Shown here: positions 9,943 through 23,500 of the stretch, in pieces | How positions within the stretch are numbered: the stretch's first letter is position 1 | Layout: every line of letters begins with the position of its first letter | Assembly (NCBI GenBank): GCA_015657535.1 | Contig: JADHZB010001612.1 | Location: forward strand, 1 to 64,000 | Origin: Nephromyces sp. MM_2019 | Lineage: Eukaryota; Apicomplexa; Aconoidasida; Nephromycida | Length of the DNA stretch: 64,000 nt | Reading direction: 5' to 3' | The notes under the pieces: generated by a model | Seen by the model: only the letters and a program-made list of their open reading frames with translations | Told to the model about the DNA's origin: nothing | The model's database searches: none | Made by a program: the position numbers and the translations under genes

Positions 9943-12673
9943 CACAGCAGCTTAAAACTGCAAAGTCTATAGCGTGTGCGTGTGTGTTTGAGTTTTGTTT
10001 CTTCACGCGCATGCTGCTCGCTACGCTTTAATTCTGAGGCAAACTTGTAATTTCATGAAGTCAACCTCTGAAATTTACCGGGAGATGAAAGAAGAAAGAC
10101 AATTTCTGGAGGAAGGATGACAAACTTGCCTCTTCAGCTGCAATCGCCCTGTTTTTTAGGGAAATTTCGTGGTGTTTTCTTCTCAATTATTATTTCTTTT
10201 TTACATTGGAAGTTTAATATACCCTCTTTTTAGTCCTGAATTTGGAGAATTTTTTCCCTCTATTATTACTACTTTTATGCACACTAGAATCCACGATACC
10301 AATCCTAAAAAATTTAATATTAGCGTATAAAGAGGGAAAAACAGAAGCTTCCAGCGTATCGGTTAACGTCTAGAGGAGGCAGTCGTTTGGTCTTTTTTCA
10401 GCAAAAAACAAGAGGGAGTAGCTCTGGCAGAGCGATGCGTATGTGTGTTTAGGCCATCTCATTCCATACACGGGAAGCAAGGGCGCGTTATATATACAGT
10501 ATGTAGATGGTTTTGCGCTGATTTTGTGAAGACAGCAGCATTTAAGGCGAAAAAACAATAGTTGCAGCTAAAACTTATGAATTTTCCCCAATTTTTGTGG
10601 GAAGCAGATTCAGGAAAGCATGATTGGGGAAAAATCGGTGCTAAAATCGCATCATCGCGCCCGTGTGTTTCGCATCGGTGATAACGGAAAAACGAGCTAA
10701 AAATATATTGAGGGCGTAATTGTGTGTGTGAGAAGCTGAGAGGTGAGAAGCTGTAAAGCATGAGAAACTCCAAGGCATGCTATTATCAGTTTTAAAAAGA
10801 GAAATGGCTATTAAAAGAGCACCAAGTTTTTGTAGTAGATGCCTAGCATCAGTTGCAGCATACAAAATGCTGGTAAATGTCAAAAACTACCGCACTCTAG
10901 CCTTTCATGAACTAGTTTGTAAAAATTTGAGAAGGAGAGCACATTTAACGGAATATTGTAGGCCTCCCAATTACAACGCTAATACCAGCTCGATTGAATT
11001 CATTTGCAAGAATATCATTATTACCGGAAAATTTTCAAACTGCAAATCTATTCTCTTGCCTGCAGTAATTCCTAACTGGCAGCAATAAGAAAAAGGTGGA
11101 TAATTTATGCCTGTAAAAGGGAAACTTCGAGCAGTGAAGGCAGTCTCGCTTCTTTTCTTTTTTTAATTTACCTTTATCTTAGGTTAATTTGTTAAATTAC
11201 ATATGATTTTTCGAGTATTACTGATAGAGGTAGGGGGATTTCTTTCTTATTACGTTTGAATCATGCGTCAAAACTCTAAAACATATATACTCTTTTCTTT
11301 GTAATTTGTGAGCATGAGACTATCTGCCTCATTTCTATCACAAGCAAGAGAGTAGAAGATAATATATATATGTAGTTGGTTTGTGCCGAGTTTCATCAGT
11401 TAGCTTTTCTTAGAGAAAGAGTACTCGTATATAGAAACCCAGCACGAGGCATAAAATTCTGGGTTTATTCCCGAATAATAATTGAAAAGTATACTTATGG
11501 CCGATAAAAGTAAGATGATGAAAAAAAACAATGTGTTGCGTATGTTGCTTTTCAATATCATATCGGAGTATACCTGGCTGGACCTACATTGTAGACAGAT
11601 TTTTTGCAGCTGAAAAAAAGTGCAACTCCTTAAACTAGCAAGTTCCTCCCTATTAATTAAAAGTTTAGCTCAATTACAACCAAGAAAAAGCAATGCTATT
11701 AGAGAAGAAGCTTGCTCTTCCCCTCTACGATTTTTTAAAAAAAATTCGGGTATTCGTAGGCATGAGTTTTTTTCTTACCTGAGCAGGCCACTCTGTGTAA
11801 TCTAGAAGGGGGTTTCTATACGTTACTACCGATTTTTGCGGTGTTTATATCGAAATATCACGTTAGTAAGCGATTTAGTATGATTTCCCTAAACTGAATT
11901 ATCGCTTCCCAGTGCACACAAATTAACTGCCGCCATGCTGCAGTAGGGGAGTTCCTGCTGTGCTATATCATTAAGAAGTAACGGATTCATCGGAAGGCGA
12001 TGACTGTCACAAGTATAATATTGCTTGAATAGCTGTCAGCTGCTATGATATTACCTTATTAATTGCCGCTCCCTGTTTTAAACTGCTTTACCGTTACTAA
12101 GTTGCTACAGCAGGTATTTGACGGTACTGAATACCCTTGAGGTATTTGATGAAAATAGCGCACGGTTATCGAACTGGAACTACCGTGTACTAATAGGCTA
12201 AGATTAGTACCCAGTTTAGTAGGACAAGTATGCTCCACTTTACATACTTTTCCAGGTGCCTGGAGTGGAAAGCAGCCTTTTTAGCAGACGTGGTATATAA
12301 TTTCCAGGAAAATACCCGAGACGAGCTAATATTACTTCCATGTATTGCCGTGACCACATGAGCTAGATGCCTATTATTGTCAGTATTAGCATGCCCGTGA
12401 GCTGTCCGTCAAGAGTTTTAGATTTTGCATATTATCGTCTTTTCATGTCTATATTCAAGAGTTAGCTTATGTTTCTGCGGTGTCACAACCTTCCAACCTG
12501 AGTTTTATACTCCGCAAGCACTCGCATCATGTGGTTCATCCAGTATAAACCGTGACGGATATCGGTATCGCAGCTCAGCTTCAGCGAAACACTTGCGAAA
12601 ATATATTTTGTTGGCTCTTTTAAACCGATTAAAAGTGAAGAAGGCTCTTCTCAGTTTGTTCTTTTAATACGTT
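9943..12673. other. Divergent intergenic region between CPOX (-) and the SWIB gene (+)
   Basis: About 2.7 kb of AT-rich sequence separates two divergently transcribed genes, so promoters for both should lie here. No TATA box or other element stands out. Open frames of about 60-105 codons (for example 10,777-11,088 +) lack splice support, domains or clear coding character. Upstream untranslated exons of either gene could lie here. Confidence 0.55.
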
Positions 12674-15501
12674 ATGAGCCCAAGCGTAATGAGGCGAGGG
12701 CTACACCTCTTTGTGGGAGCCTTTTCGCCGCTTGTAGATGTAGATTTGCACCGGTGCTTCCATCCTTTGCAGGGTGGAGTATCGAATGGGCTCAAGATAT
12801 TTTCCACCTTGGACAAGAAATTTTCAAATATTCCTTTTAACCCTGCTCATTCTCTCACCTCTCATGTCACTTCCACACCTTTACAAGACCCGCCTAAAAA
12901 ACTTAGCGGCCTACACAAACCGTGTAAAGTATTGGGTCCACTTGCTGCTTTCCTTGGAACGGAGGAGTCTTCTAGAGTATCAATCAATCGGCAGATGTAA
13001 GTAAGCGGCGTGAGTTGAATATATTTCTTGTAATCAATGCGCACGGCACTGTATTGATTGCTTTACTGACCAGAAAAATGGTGGTGGCGCTATTTATAAG
13101 CTTCACCTACTGATTTGATTCAGCTAAGGCACAAATAGGTGATTTTCCACTAATTGTTGTGCTAAGTTTAGCCGCGGTAAGTAATGTAGTTTCAAAGCTT
13201 TGATGTCTCCGACGGTGGGTATACATATACATATGAGGTACTTAATTTGTTTCAGGCTCATGGTAATTACACATTAGTACAACTGATTAAAAATGTAAAG
13301 AAATAAACAAGTGTGCGCATGTTTAGAAAAATCCAACAGATGTAATTATGGGGTCAACAGGTTGATTCCTCGAGTGTACGTACATCAGGATCTTCTGATT
13401 AGTTCGAGACACTTTGTAAGTAAAGTGAGGGTATGGAACCTTAACACCATTCTAACTAGCTGAATGAGGAGAGTAGGTTCATATATATTAAGATTTCATT
13501 GACGTGAAGTTTTCTTAGGGTTTTTTTTTGTATTTTCTCTGTACAAATTTTATGATTTCGTGGGATTTTGATTGTGACTTTACTGCGCTTTTGCCTTTCG
13601 ACCTTTTACATGTTGCGATGGATGTGTTCGTCGGGCTTCTTGTTCCTGTTATATGGCCTTAAAGGAAAGTGGTGCATGTTTTTTGAAGGTGGCACGCATG
13701 GATTGCTTTTTTTATTTGGTACGCATAGTAATGCCTTTTAGTTTTTAACAGTTTTTTTTACTTATTTGTGCTTATTTTATAAAGACAGTAGAAAGTTCTT
13801 AAAATTTGTAGACTATTTTAGAGGCCTGTTTACAACTAAGAGCATCAAGCATGCAAGAGGCATAGTATTTTGTAAAAATATATATTTGTTCGTAGTTGAC
13901 TGCATTTAATCTTTTCGCCAATTTTTTTTTCATAGTATTCTTCATCTTGTAAATGACTATTTAATTCCATGCGACTTTTTCCGACGAATTTTTGTCTCAT
14001 TGCAAAAATGTATTTTTGAATACAGATGGGCATATATAAAGCAACACGATCTTCAGGACCCTGAAAACAAAGTAAGCAGCAAGCATGTGTGTAGAGTTAA
14101 TCAAACTCCTCTTTTTTTCCGGATAAACATAGGCAAAGGAATGAAGATAATGACTCATTTACTTTTTATCCGTAGAGAGACCTGATGCTATGCTGTATTT
14201 GTATGATTGAGCTAATTCTATTCCGATAACCAGTGAGTAGTTAGTTATATTAATCCTTCGACCTGCTGGTCCATAGTACTTTTGTCAGTCCATCAGTGAC
14301 GTTTCTAAAGATGAAGGTTGTAGTCAGGCTAATGAAGCGATTATCCTCTCTTGGTTGCTGCAATCTATCAGCTGTATTTAAATTTCATATGTTGGAGTAT
14401 TAACTAAAATATTTCTTATGTACCTGCCTTACCTTCTTCAACGTTTGAAAGAAGCCTGAACGTCGTTGAGTACATGAGGATGTGATTTTGGAGCCGAATA
14501 TTGACGTTTCTTCAAATATTGAAATTTGCTTGCAAAATGTATAAATCACGTTTGAAAAATTTGCTATTTTCGCTAGTAATACCTCAGTTTTTGGTATTTT
14601 AACTCTTGCGTACTTGTTTTATAAAGACAGGGAGAGTTCTTAAAATTTCCTTGCGTATAGTTCTTCCATATTCAACGGGAGCATGCTTTACATATTTTGA
14701 AATGCTTTCATTTTTTAGATTTTTTTGACTTTTTAGATCGATACTTTATTCTCAAAAGCAAACATAGAGCAAATTTTATATGAAACTGTGCTACCTTTAG
14801 ATGTTTACTTCTGCAATGCTATCTTGCGTATGTTTTACCACATATAAGGAAGTGGGGAATAACTACTACACTCCACTCCTGCTTTCTGTTGCTGGTATTA
14901 CATCTAGGCAGCTATTTTCCAAAGAAAATTTTCTTTTTTGCAGCGATTTATCCTCCCGGACTCGAAACTAATGCAGGTGTTAAATATGCCCAGGGTAAGT
15001 CTGCGGATTTTCACCCATTGCGTCTTCCATTTACACCGATTAACTCGATAAAATCCTTGAATATTAGTTTGTTCATGAATTATTGACTTTTTCCTGATTT
15101 TGAGGCTAAATTTTAGCCTAAAAAAAAGTCAAACAGGTAACTCAAAACAGGGAGGAACGATACTAAGAAAGGTGTTATGAATTCGGCGTATAATCGCCGG
15201 TTTTTCTTCTTTTATTTTGCGTATTTTAATTTTGCATAGTTGCTCCCAGGGCAGCGTTGTTTTATTCAATTTTCTTTGTGAACTTTAATTATTTGCTTTC
15301 ACGCTGTAGCTGTGATTTCATTGTGCCTGTCTTCCCCCCTTGTGTTCGCCTCACGTTTTGAGGTCCGGCTATGCGAATCTTCTAGTATCAAAAAGTTTTA
15401 CTACCTGATCTTGTTTTACTGAATATATTTGTCCCTGCTCTTCTTCGCAGATCAGCATGTTTGACATGCAGAAGGTCCTGAACAAGTTCATCAAGTCGTA
15501 A
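12674..15501 (+). CDS. SWIB/MDM2-domain protein (single domain, about 156 residues)
   Basis: Four exons join in phase: 12674-12996, 14026-14071, 14944-14994 and 15451-15501 (TAA). The C-terminal half is a complete SWIB domain, read across all four exons: LGPLAAFLGTEESSRVSINR, then IWAYIKQHDLQDPENK, then RFILPDSKLMQVLNMPR, then ISMFDMQKVLNKFIKS. These match the family pattern LxxFLGxxExSR...WxYIKxxxLQDPxNKR. SWIB domains occur in BAF60-type chromatin remodelling subunits and in small stand-alone proteins of plants, algae and chlamydiae, some of them in plastid or mitochondrial nucleoids. The first 80 or so residues hold no known domain; MRRGLHLF near the start could be an organelle presequence. 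Start codon ATG 12674 is the first in frame. Two exons are only 46 and 51 bases long. The family call is firm; location and role are open. Confidence 0.9.
13768..13808. repeat. Dispersed direct repeat, copy 1 (SWIB gene intron 1)
   Basis: TTTTATAAAGACAG, then an AGTTCTTAAAATTT segment a few bases on. The same arrangement recurs at about 14,613-14,650, in intron 2 of the same gene. Sequence outside the roughly 35-base core is not clearly shared. Confidence 0.6.
14613..14650. repeat. Dispersed direct repeat, copy 2 (SWIB gene intron 2)
   Basis: Second copy of the TTTTATAAAGACAG...AGTTCTTAAAATTT arrangement seen at 13,768-13,808, with small differences in the middle. Both copies lie in introns of the SWIB gene. 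Confidence 0.6.
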
Positions 15502-18500
15502 AAAGATCCTTTTCTTCTTCTCCTTTGTGAATTAGTTTTCTTAAGAAGCAACTTAAATTCTTGTCAAGTCCTTTGATATACTTTGAGCCATTAAAATTCA
15601 ATCCTTTTTTCTTACAACAGTGTGTGTAAAGTAAAATTTTCACCGCGCGTTCCTTGTAGTCTGCATTTTTGTTCATTGTTTTTGTTGCCCGCTTCCCTTA
15701 TTGCAAATAGATGAGATCTTATTGTCTATCGTTAAATTGGCTGCTATAATGGCTAATTCACGCAACATCTGCAGTAGCATTCCTCTTGAAAAGCCTTGAA
15801 TATTATGGCTTTCTGCAATATGTGCACCTTGAATGTGAAAAAATGCTTATTTCTTGAAAAATTAAAAATTAGCTTCTAAAAGTTCATCAGCAAAAACATG
15901 AATTTTTTTGGGAGTATTATTTAAACCAATTTTTTTTACCTTGCTATTATTTTGAAGAAGTTTTGAGTTGTCTACGACCGGCATGCCAGGAATGATTACC
16001 CTGTTTAATATATGTCCGTCCACTGTAATCTAATCCGCATGCATACTTTCTATGGGGGGATCTCTTTGTTTTTTCCTCAAAAAGGGTCAATGAAAAAAAA
16101 TTTTATCTAGTCACGTAAAACATTTTGCATTCCAAACGGCCAAAGTTTGATTTTGGATTCATTGTTCTCTTACTTGAAAGAGTTAATCTAAAAATTACAC
16201 TCAGAAATGGAAAGAATCACATATTTACTTGAACTATTTGAACAGCGCTATGCGAGTGATTTTTCCTTAATTCTTCTCTATTCCCTCGGCTAAGCTTGTT
16301 AGTTTTCTCCCCTCTTTTACTGCTACTTCCATGTGCATACGCGTGCTTGATAATGCACGAATCCTAATAGTACAAGCAACATGGAGAAACACATGCAGCT
16401 TGCAGGCATCACCGCTTATAAGCTTTCGATACATTGATGAGTAGTTGTTGTATTCGGTTAATGCTAATAGACAAACGTGGTGTTGCATAACAATATCAGG
16501 GCAATGGTACCAACTCTATTCAGATTTTTATTTTTATAGCTAGAAGCTTAGCCATTATTCAGAGGAACAATTCCTCTCATTATTATCCTTTTTAGCCATT
16601 CAGAGGAAGAATTCCTCTAATTATTCTCCTTTGGCTATGCTGCTAAATACCGCTATTTCGCATGCAGAAACATTTTTTTCTGGTATTTCTTTGTAGTGGT
16701 CTCACAAAAAAATATTCGCTGAAGTCAAACTGTAGCTCCAATTATTGCCCAGACTCTCGCTAGGCTTCACAATATTCATTTTTTGTAAGTGCTTTCGAGG
16801 GCATGCCTTAATGCATTACTTTTATCGGGGAAAAGCCTGCTTGTCCTGGAGTATATTCTCCTGGTACCAAGCGGAAGAAGTCGCTGACACCCCATCAGCT
16901 AATAGAAATTGGTACCCTCCTTGACTTCTGACCATTTTAAAAAAGATTTGCAAGCATATTTCAAATTTGGTAGCCAAAAAGCAAATCAGCATAGAAAGTG
17001 CGAGACTGAGAAGTGTCATATAAAGGATGAATGTTCGCAAGCTTTATTTATTATATATAATCTCTCGGTTTTCAACAAATAGATTTGGGGGGAAAAAGTA
17101 GTGTAGAGTGCCATCGATAAGAGTCACCATGAGGTCCTTGTTTGCTTTTGCTGCTTTTTTTGTTTTGTGCCGTGTAAAAGCAGATCTGGACCCAGCTGCG
17201 TAGCGCTGTCATATGAACCTCATAGTTGTTGGGGCTGCTCTATTGCTTGTAGAAGGGTGCGATTCCTGGTCACGGGTGGTAGCGTGCGTCATTGTACTTT
17301 CCACTAGGCAATTGGGGGAGTTCTGATATTAGTTCAACTCTTACTATCGAATACGAATTTAGCACTAAATGATTCACCCCCAGTCAAGCTTTCCTCCAGT
17401 GGTTTAAAAAGAAAACTTCAATGCCTCCTACTCGTAATTATCCACAGAATTATTTTAGTATTCAAGAAAATCTGTGAATCACGTCCTAAGCTCGTCAAAA
17501 GAGTAATATTTTGCTTTTTATGCTGTGCAGAACTAGTAGGATTTTGAAGTATCACGAGAAGTCGTTTGGACTACAAGCGATGAACAAGCGAAAAAATCAT
17601 CATCGCAGCTTAAAATTACTCCAGTTCAAGTTCCTAGTGTGTCAACATGCCCATAAAGACTTGTTTGGGATGCTCTCATCCCAAATCGAGTTTGCAAGTA
17701 TTAATAGTGTTTTGCGTACTATGGCAAACATCAAAATCTCGGTTTTTCTTCCCTCTGCACAATTTCCGCATTTCCGGGATAGCAATTAATAGCCAAAACA
17801 AAAACTGGTAGAGCCCTTTATGCTCGAATTCTCGCATTTGCATCAAAGTGGTTTCGCACCTGCTAGCAAAAGCAGGGCACATCTTGCAACGACTAATCCT
17901 TCATCACACTAGACGGAGTTCGTTTCACAAGCCGAGCAGTTCAAAAAACTGAAAAAGTAAGCGTTACTAACGGGAAACACAAGCCCGATATTTTGTTGAA
18001 TAAGTTGAGCAGCAAAGTCATATAACTAAGTTTCACGAAAAGGCACGAATAAGATGAAATTTCAAAGCCCTTGAAACCACTCCGGATGGAAGAGATGCGC
18101 CTTCTTATTCCAAACCTCACTGCTTACACGAATTAAATATATTTCACATTGTTTCTACTAATTAAGATTCGTAATATTGTATAAATTGTTTTTTTTATAT
18201 TTTCTTTATCATAATTTTTTAATAAGTTATTTAATAATTTTATGACCTACTTGAGAGACATACGCCATTAAATTCTCTTCTGCGACCCACTTAAAGGTGA
18301 GCTGAATTGCATCGAAAGCAAAGCAACTAATGGAATATATGGGGCACTTCGTTTACTTATTAAAAGCATGGAGCTAATCCTCAGCTTTTTATCCCGCAGT
18401 TGGGAAGGGGCTAATCGTTCACTGACCTTTTTTTACATGGGGTCACAAATGTAGAGGGCTAGAGGTACTTCAGCCTAAAAACGAACTATCCGCAATCTAT

Positions 18501-20532
18501 GGCTCTAAATATGCACTCTTAGCAGAAAGAGAAATCAGCCATGTGAACATGCTGGCACACACTATAAGGCGCAAGCACACGCCTATATGCTCGAACTATT
18601 CGAGCACACAATCTCACACACGCGCACACACCGGTATAACGGCGTGCAAACCTTTGCGGCTCGCACGCAACGCAGTTATTGCCAATATTGGGACATGAAG
18701 CTGCATGCTTTCATTCCTCCAAATAGGCGTTAAAGATGACTGAAAAGCGCCTTCCTCAACGCATAGCTTTCTTCACTTGTCAACGCTTGATTTCTCACTA
18801 TTACGACAGGTATCTACGATATTATTGGGCAAAACAAGCGGCTATGCGATCCAATCTGGCGACCTTCTCAGCCTTAGCATGAAGTAAAGGACCTTAATTT
18901 ACGCTTTCCATCACTCGTTGCAATTTTTGTTGTATGGGAGGTATTAAGCTGCTTCGAGCCTCTTTAAATATACCTTTTTGGACCACTCCCCATGGGCACT
19001 TTTTTCCCAGATATACCTTCGAGTTGAAGGATAGAATCTAAATATTTGGCAGCTATGCACTGAATTAAGCGAGAAATGTTGATACGCTTGAACATACTAA
19101 AAACGAGACTAGGGCGAATAGAAAGGATGAAAGGTGGGAATTATCGAATAATTGACGTGATGACAAGTAGAGAATTTTCTGAAGAATGCTGCTTACATAT
19201 AGGTACAATATTGTGGCGCGGCGTGGTAGGAGAGAAAGGAGACATCATTTTAATCATTTTGATTGATTTATCAATGAAATACTTATTAATTCAGCTTTAC
19301 GAATTGAACATTTTGTAGGTTTTTAGTATCTTTTTGCTACACGAAGCATTCCGTACTGAACCTGGGGCACTTTATGTGCTTGAAGAACAAATCAGGTGAT
19401 ATTTATTTATAGCCACTACAGAAGACTGAGTAGCTTTTTGAATTACCAGTGGCTGGGATTTAACTGAAGATGACTCATAAGAATGCTACGAGTAACAATA
19501 TTAAGTTTTTTCAAGTCGATAATGAAACTTTTTTCGATTGGCTTGAAGTTTATGGAAAATAGCGTGTGTATTTGGAGGTTTTGGAACTGCCTTGTTGCTT
19601 TGGCGATGTACAAATAGGTGAAAATTTTTGATGATATCTTGATTTTTCATTATGATAAAATAGTAGCTATATTTAATCTTTTGTCTTTCCCATGTTTAGT
19701 TTTATTTGTATGGTGCTGAGGTGCAAGATTTGCGGCGTTTGCTTCTTCATGCATGATTTCGTTTTGTGTACACCCAATCATTCTGTAGATATGCTTTTCC
19801 TTAAAAAGATTCAAGTTCGTTTTACGTGCACTCCTGCTTGTTTGTAGTTCATCTTAGTGCCACTACTCTTGGGTAGCAGGTCATTTGTCGCCTGCTTGCA
19901 AGCCAAGTGGTAAGGGGAAACGTTAAAACTCTGCGTTTAATGCGCAGAGTGCCTCGTCGCTTTGAATTTGATATTCTGGAGGATTTAAAATCTCCAGCCT
20001 AATTTTTGTCTTGTTTGTAAACCTAGGCTCCCTCACTACAATGTGTATGAGCCTCTTTCGAGGTACACATGATCGCATTGACACTAATTTTTGTTTGGCG
20101 GCAGCTCACACAGCCTTATACTTGCCTGTTTGTGAGAAAGGGTTTGAAGCAGATTTATTAAGCAAATCATGATTAAAAACCACAGCTGGTTTTGAGTACA
20201 CTGTTTTTGAAGTTATTCTATGCTGCATGGCTTTTTTTTAAGTTGAATCGTCTAAACTAGTTTTTTTTGCGGTTTTAACCGTTTAACCAGGTTCTTGCCG
20301 ACGATTTTACCCTAATTCTGTGCGTATGTGCAATGCACAAATTTTGAAGTCGAAAGAGCATCGTTTGCATCATCATTATGTGTAATGCATCTTACTGAAA
20401 CCCCATCTTGTCGCCTGATGCTCGCTTAAGGCACTCTATATGGCGTCGTATTTTTTCAGGTTACCACACGGCTTGTAATGAAATCGAAGAAATTAATATT
20501 CTGCTGTTAGCGTGATTCAAAAGTGAAGAAAG
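15502..20532. other. Long stretch without an established gene; possible plus-strand exons at 17.5-18.0 kb
   Basis: Five kilobases separate the SWIB stop from the carrier start. Three plus-strand segments look exon-like: 17,531-17,637, one ending near 17,690 (gtatta donor), and 17,911-17,954 with a good acceptor and a gtaagc donor. They could not be joined into one frame without a stop, so no gene is called. The remainder is AT-rich with scattered short open frames. A tandem duplication at 16,548-16,632 is listed separately. Confidence 0.45.
16548..16632. repeat. Two-copy tandem repeat, each copy with an internal inverted repeat
   Basis: Two adjacent copies of about 42 bases begin with TTAGCCATT and end with TCCTTT. 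Each contains an inverted repeat of the form AGAGGAA-N3-TTCCTCT (16561-16577 and 16602-16618); the second copy is perfect and the first has one change. They lie between genes. Function is unknown. Confidence 0.75.
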
Positions 20533-23500
20533 ATGGATTCCAGTCACTTACTTTTGAGTGCTACAGCCACAGGCCTTATTGTTGGGCTTTGCTGTACTCC
20601 ATTGGATGTTATCAAGAACTTCTGGCAATTCAACCCTGGACTCGCAAAACGGCGCACATCTACAAACTTATTAGCCGTTGCTTCACAAATCTATAGTATA
20701 CATGGAACGAGGGGATTTTGGACAGGTATGCTCTCATTTAATGCTATTTTACAGAAGAAATTGACGATTTGTGGTTAGCTCATCTCGAGTCGATGCAGCT
20801 GCCATAACCTCTGATTTCTACCTCAGAATTTGACAGATTTTGTGTGCGAAAAATTGTAGTTGTAACGGCGGAAAATTAGATATTCCATGTCTTTCATTAA
20901 ACGATTTTTGCAACTCGTTTCTAGACTTTCAAAATAGTTCTGATTGGTTGCTGAGAGCTTTTGTGTGTTAAAATTTTGGAATGAGTATACCAATGATACT
21001 AATCACAGACACACACACAGCTCACAACTCCACTTTTGTTGCTAAGTTCGTTTCATCTCAATTTGCTTAAGCGTATTGTGGAGACTTCTTGTATTACAAG
21101 ATGTTGTATAAATTTGTTCTTCCTCCTTTTCTTGTGAAGATGAAGCTTTTCTGTAGTATTTTTTTTGTATCAAAATTTCTTCATCCGCTGTTTTGCATGA
21201 AATTCCCTAATCCCTTCGTGTATATAATGCGGAATTTTTTAAGTGTTTCATTGTATACTTCGCTGCTCGCACTTTGAAGCCTTCAGAGAATTTTTAGAAT
21301 GGACTCCTTGCAAGAGCTTGAAAGTGACGTGAGGTATAAAAAAGTGTATATAAACGGAGAAGCTTTGCGTTTGTGTGTGTTTTTGGTATCGTAAGATTTT
21401 GAGCTTGACTGTCGCTTGTGTGCGACTTTGTAGCTTTGCTTTGTTCCTGCGTCGTATTTCAACGTTCTTCACATACATTCGCATCGTCTCTTTCACGTCA
21501 GTGCATGCTGAACTCGTTGTGTGCACACAGGTTTGAGCCCTACCCTTCTGCTTATGGTTCCATCGAACGTATTATTCTTTTATTTCTATGAAATCCTAAA
21601 GACAAGCGATCCTATCTTTTTGGCAAGCGTAAAGGCTAGAGCTATCTCTGTGGTAGCCGTAGCTCCATTGGAATTTATTCGCACGAAAGTTCAAGCTGAT
21701 ATCAGTTAGTTTCCGGGATTTTTTTTTCATGGAGTTGAAGTTTTTTCAATTTTTATGAGCTTGTCTGCTTCGTGAAATAGTGTTTTTGATGGAATATGGA
21801 AATTGCTTCAACTTTGCTTTGTCCTGCTAACCAAGAAGAGAAATTTTTGCATCCTCTGGTATATCATTTACTGTAACGAAAAACCTTCTGAACAACCCGC
21901 ACACATATCCCAAAATCATCATGAATACGATTAAATTACCCCCTCAATATATTTTGGACAACCTTCGCTTTTCATGGCTGCTTACCAGTGTTTCACATCT
22001 TTCACATGATTTTTAAGGGTGCACTCCAATGTATTAGATACTTAACTCCAGCTGATCTGGTGGTTTAGTCTGTCACTAGTTTAGTGCTTAAAAGCGAATA
22101 TCAACCCGTCGACTGGGTGGTATCTGCTGCTTATTTAGCTGGTAAAATAGCAACTGGCTATCTAGTAGTAGCTTTTTACTGCTTTCACAAGTTTTTTGAG
22201 TCTGATTTTGAGACTGTTTTGTTTTAATTTTCGCTGATTTGACGCTTTTTCTCTAATCGCAGTCTCCGCTTTTGGAGCTTCCAGTAGGTTAAATAGGTTA
22301 TTCTGGGTAGCATCTCGTAGAAGCGCTAACAGAGCATTAATTGCTGCATCAAATTTGCAAGATTGTGTGTAAAAAAAGGTTTCTTTCGCCCTTTTTGTAT
22401 GCCTAGTAATCATATTTTTGGAGGTTTAAGGCTTTCCGGTAACAAAACAAGGCATTAAAAAGTTTCTTTGCTTTTATTGTTTTTCGTGTAGCGAGAAGCT
22501 TTTTTCGCAAAGAAATGATTTTTTGTGTGCTCCTCATTAGCCTTCGTCATCATGGGCATTTCTTGTGTTGAATTTGCGATCACTATTTTTGGGCTTTGCC
22601 GTGGGTTTCATTTTTTAGTCTTTTCCCTTTAAATTTGGGTTTAAGCGTGTTTGAAGTCTTTCCGTTGATGATGGGTCCTGTAGATACTAGTTGATTTGAT
22701 AGTCTGCTGCTAAGAACTATTTTGTCAGTGGAAGAATTCTATTCCGTGTGTGAAATTTGTTTCGGAGTTAACCAACATAACCAGATAGTTGAAGAAGTCG
22801 CATAGCCCTATAGTTAAGCAGATTATATAGCCCTGCAGTTAAGTAGCTCACATCCACCCCAACCCACCACCTCACATACCCCTCCCAACCCCCCCAAGTC
22901 ACATAACCTCCCCCTGCTTCTCGTATCTTCTTCATCTTTTGCATGGCGCACACGAGTTTTTTTGGAGTTTTGAAAAAATCCAACTGCTCCCTTATAGTTC
23001 CATAAAACAGTCTCTTTTACTGAAAGTGGTGATATCTTGAATTGACTAAGGAATACATTATATATAGCATTAGGAAATTCCTTTAAATTTCAAAGCTACA
23101 TGGTACAAAACTATCATGCATTGTGTGTGTGTGTTTTTTTTAAAATTACATTAAACTAATTTTTACATTTATAATTATTAATTATATCAATAATCTTGGT
23201 TTATCTGATAAATTGCATAATGTGCGTATGTTTTTAGTTGCTTCTTTTCCAGCCTATCGAAAGCTATAGTATACTTCGAAGTGTGTGCTTTTCAGGCCGA
23301 AATAGCTGGTCCATGCTGTCTCAGTGCATCCAGCAGGAAGGATTTAGGTCACTATGGCGTGGGGTTGCTCCAACCTTGATCCGAGATATTCCCTTTTCAG
23401 CCATATATTGGCATTTAAACGAAAAATTTCGACATCTACTAAGGACGTAGGTATTTCACTGAAGGAAACGTGTTTGTGTGCAATTTTTACCATACAATCT

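Larger units (their letters stand above)
1..9990. repeat. Block dense in CA/GT microsatellites
   Basis: CA or GT dinucleotide runs recur every few hundred bases: 1-16, 505-539, 890-908, 967-998, 2019-2044, 2140-2160, 3398-3420, 3743-3764, 3974-4021, 4118-4152, 5294-5318 and others, with many degenerate stretches between. They lie in introns and between genes and are absent from the CPOX coding exon (5,401-7,596). After about 9,990 only isolated short runs occur (for example 10,724-10,732, 21,007-21,019, 23,120-23,134). Confidence 0.85.

Noticed and set aside
10777..11088. Plus-strand frame of 103 codons with ATG
   Set aside because: No domain, no splice partner and composition like the surrounding AT-rich DNA. 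A chance frame is likely.
13124..13176. Exon candidate in SWIB intron 1 (frame KAQIGDFPLIVVLSLAA)
   Set aside because: It has good splice signals but only joins the alternative frame of exon 1. The SWIB frame skips it and restores the full domain with the 14,026 exon.
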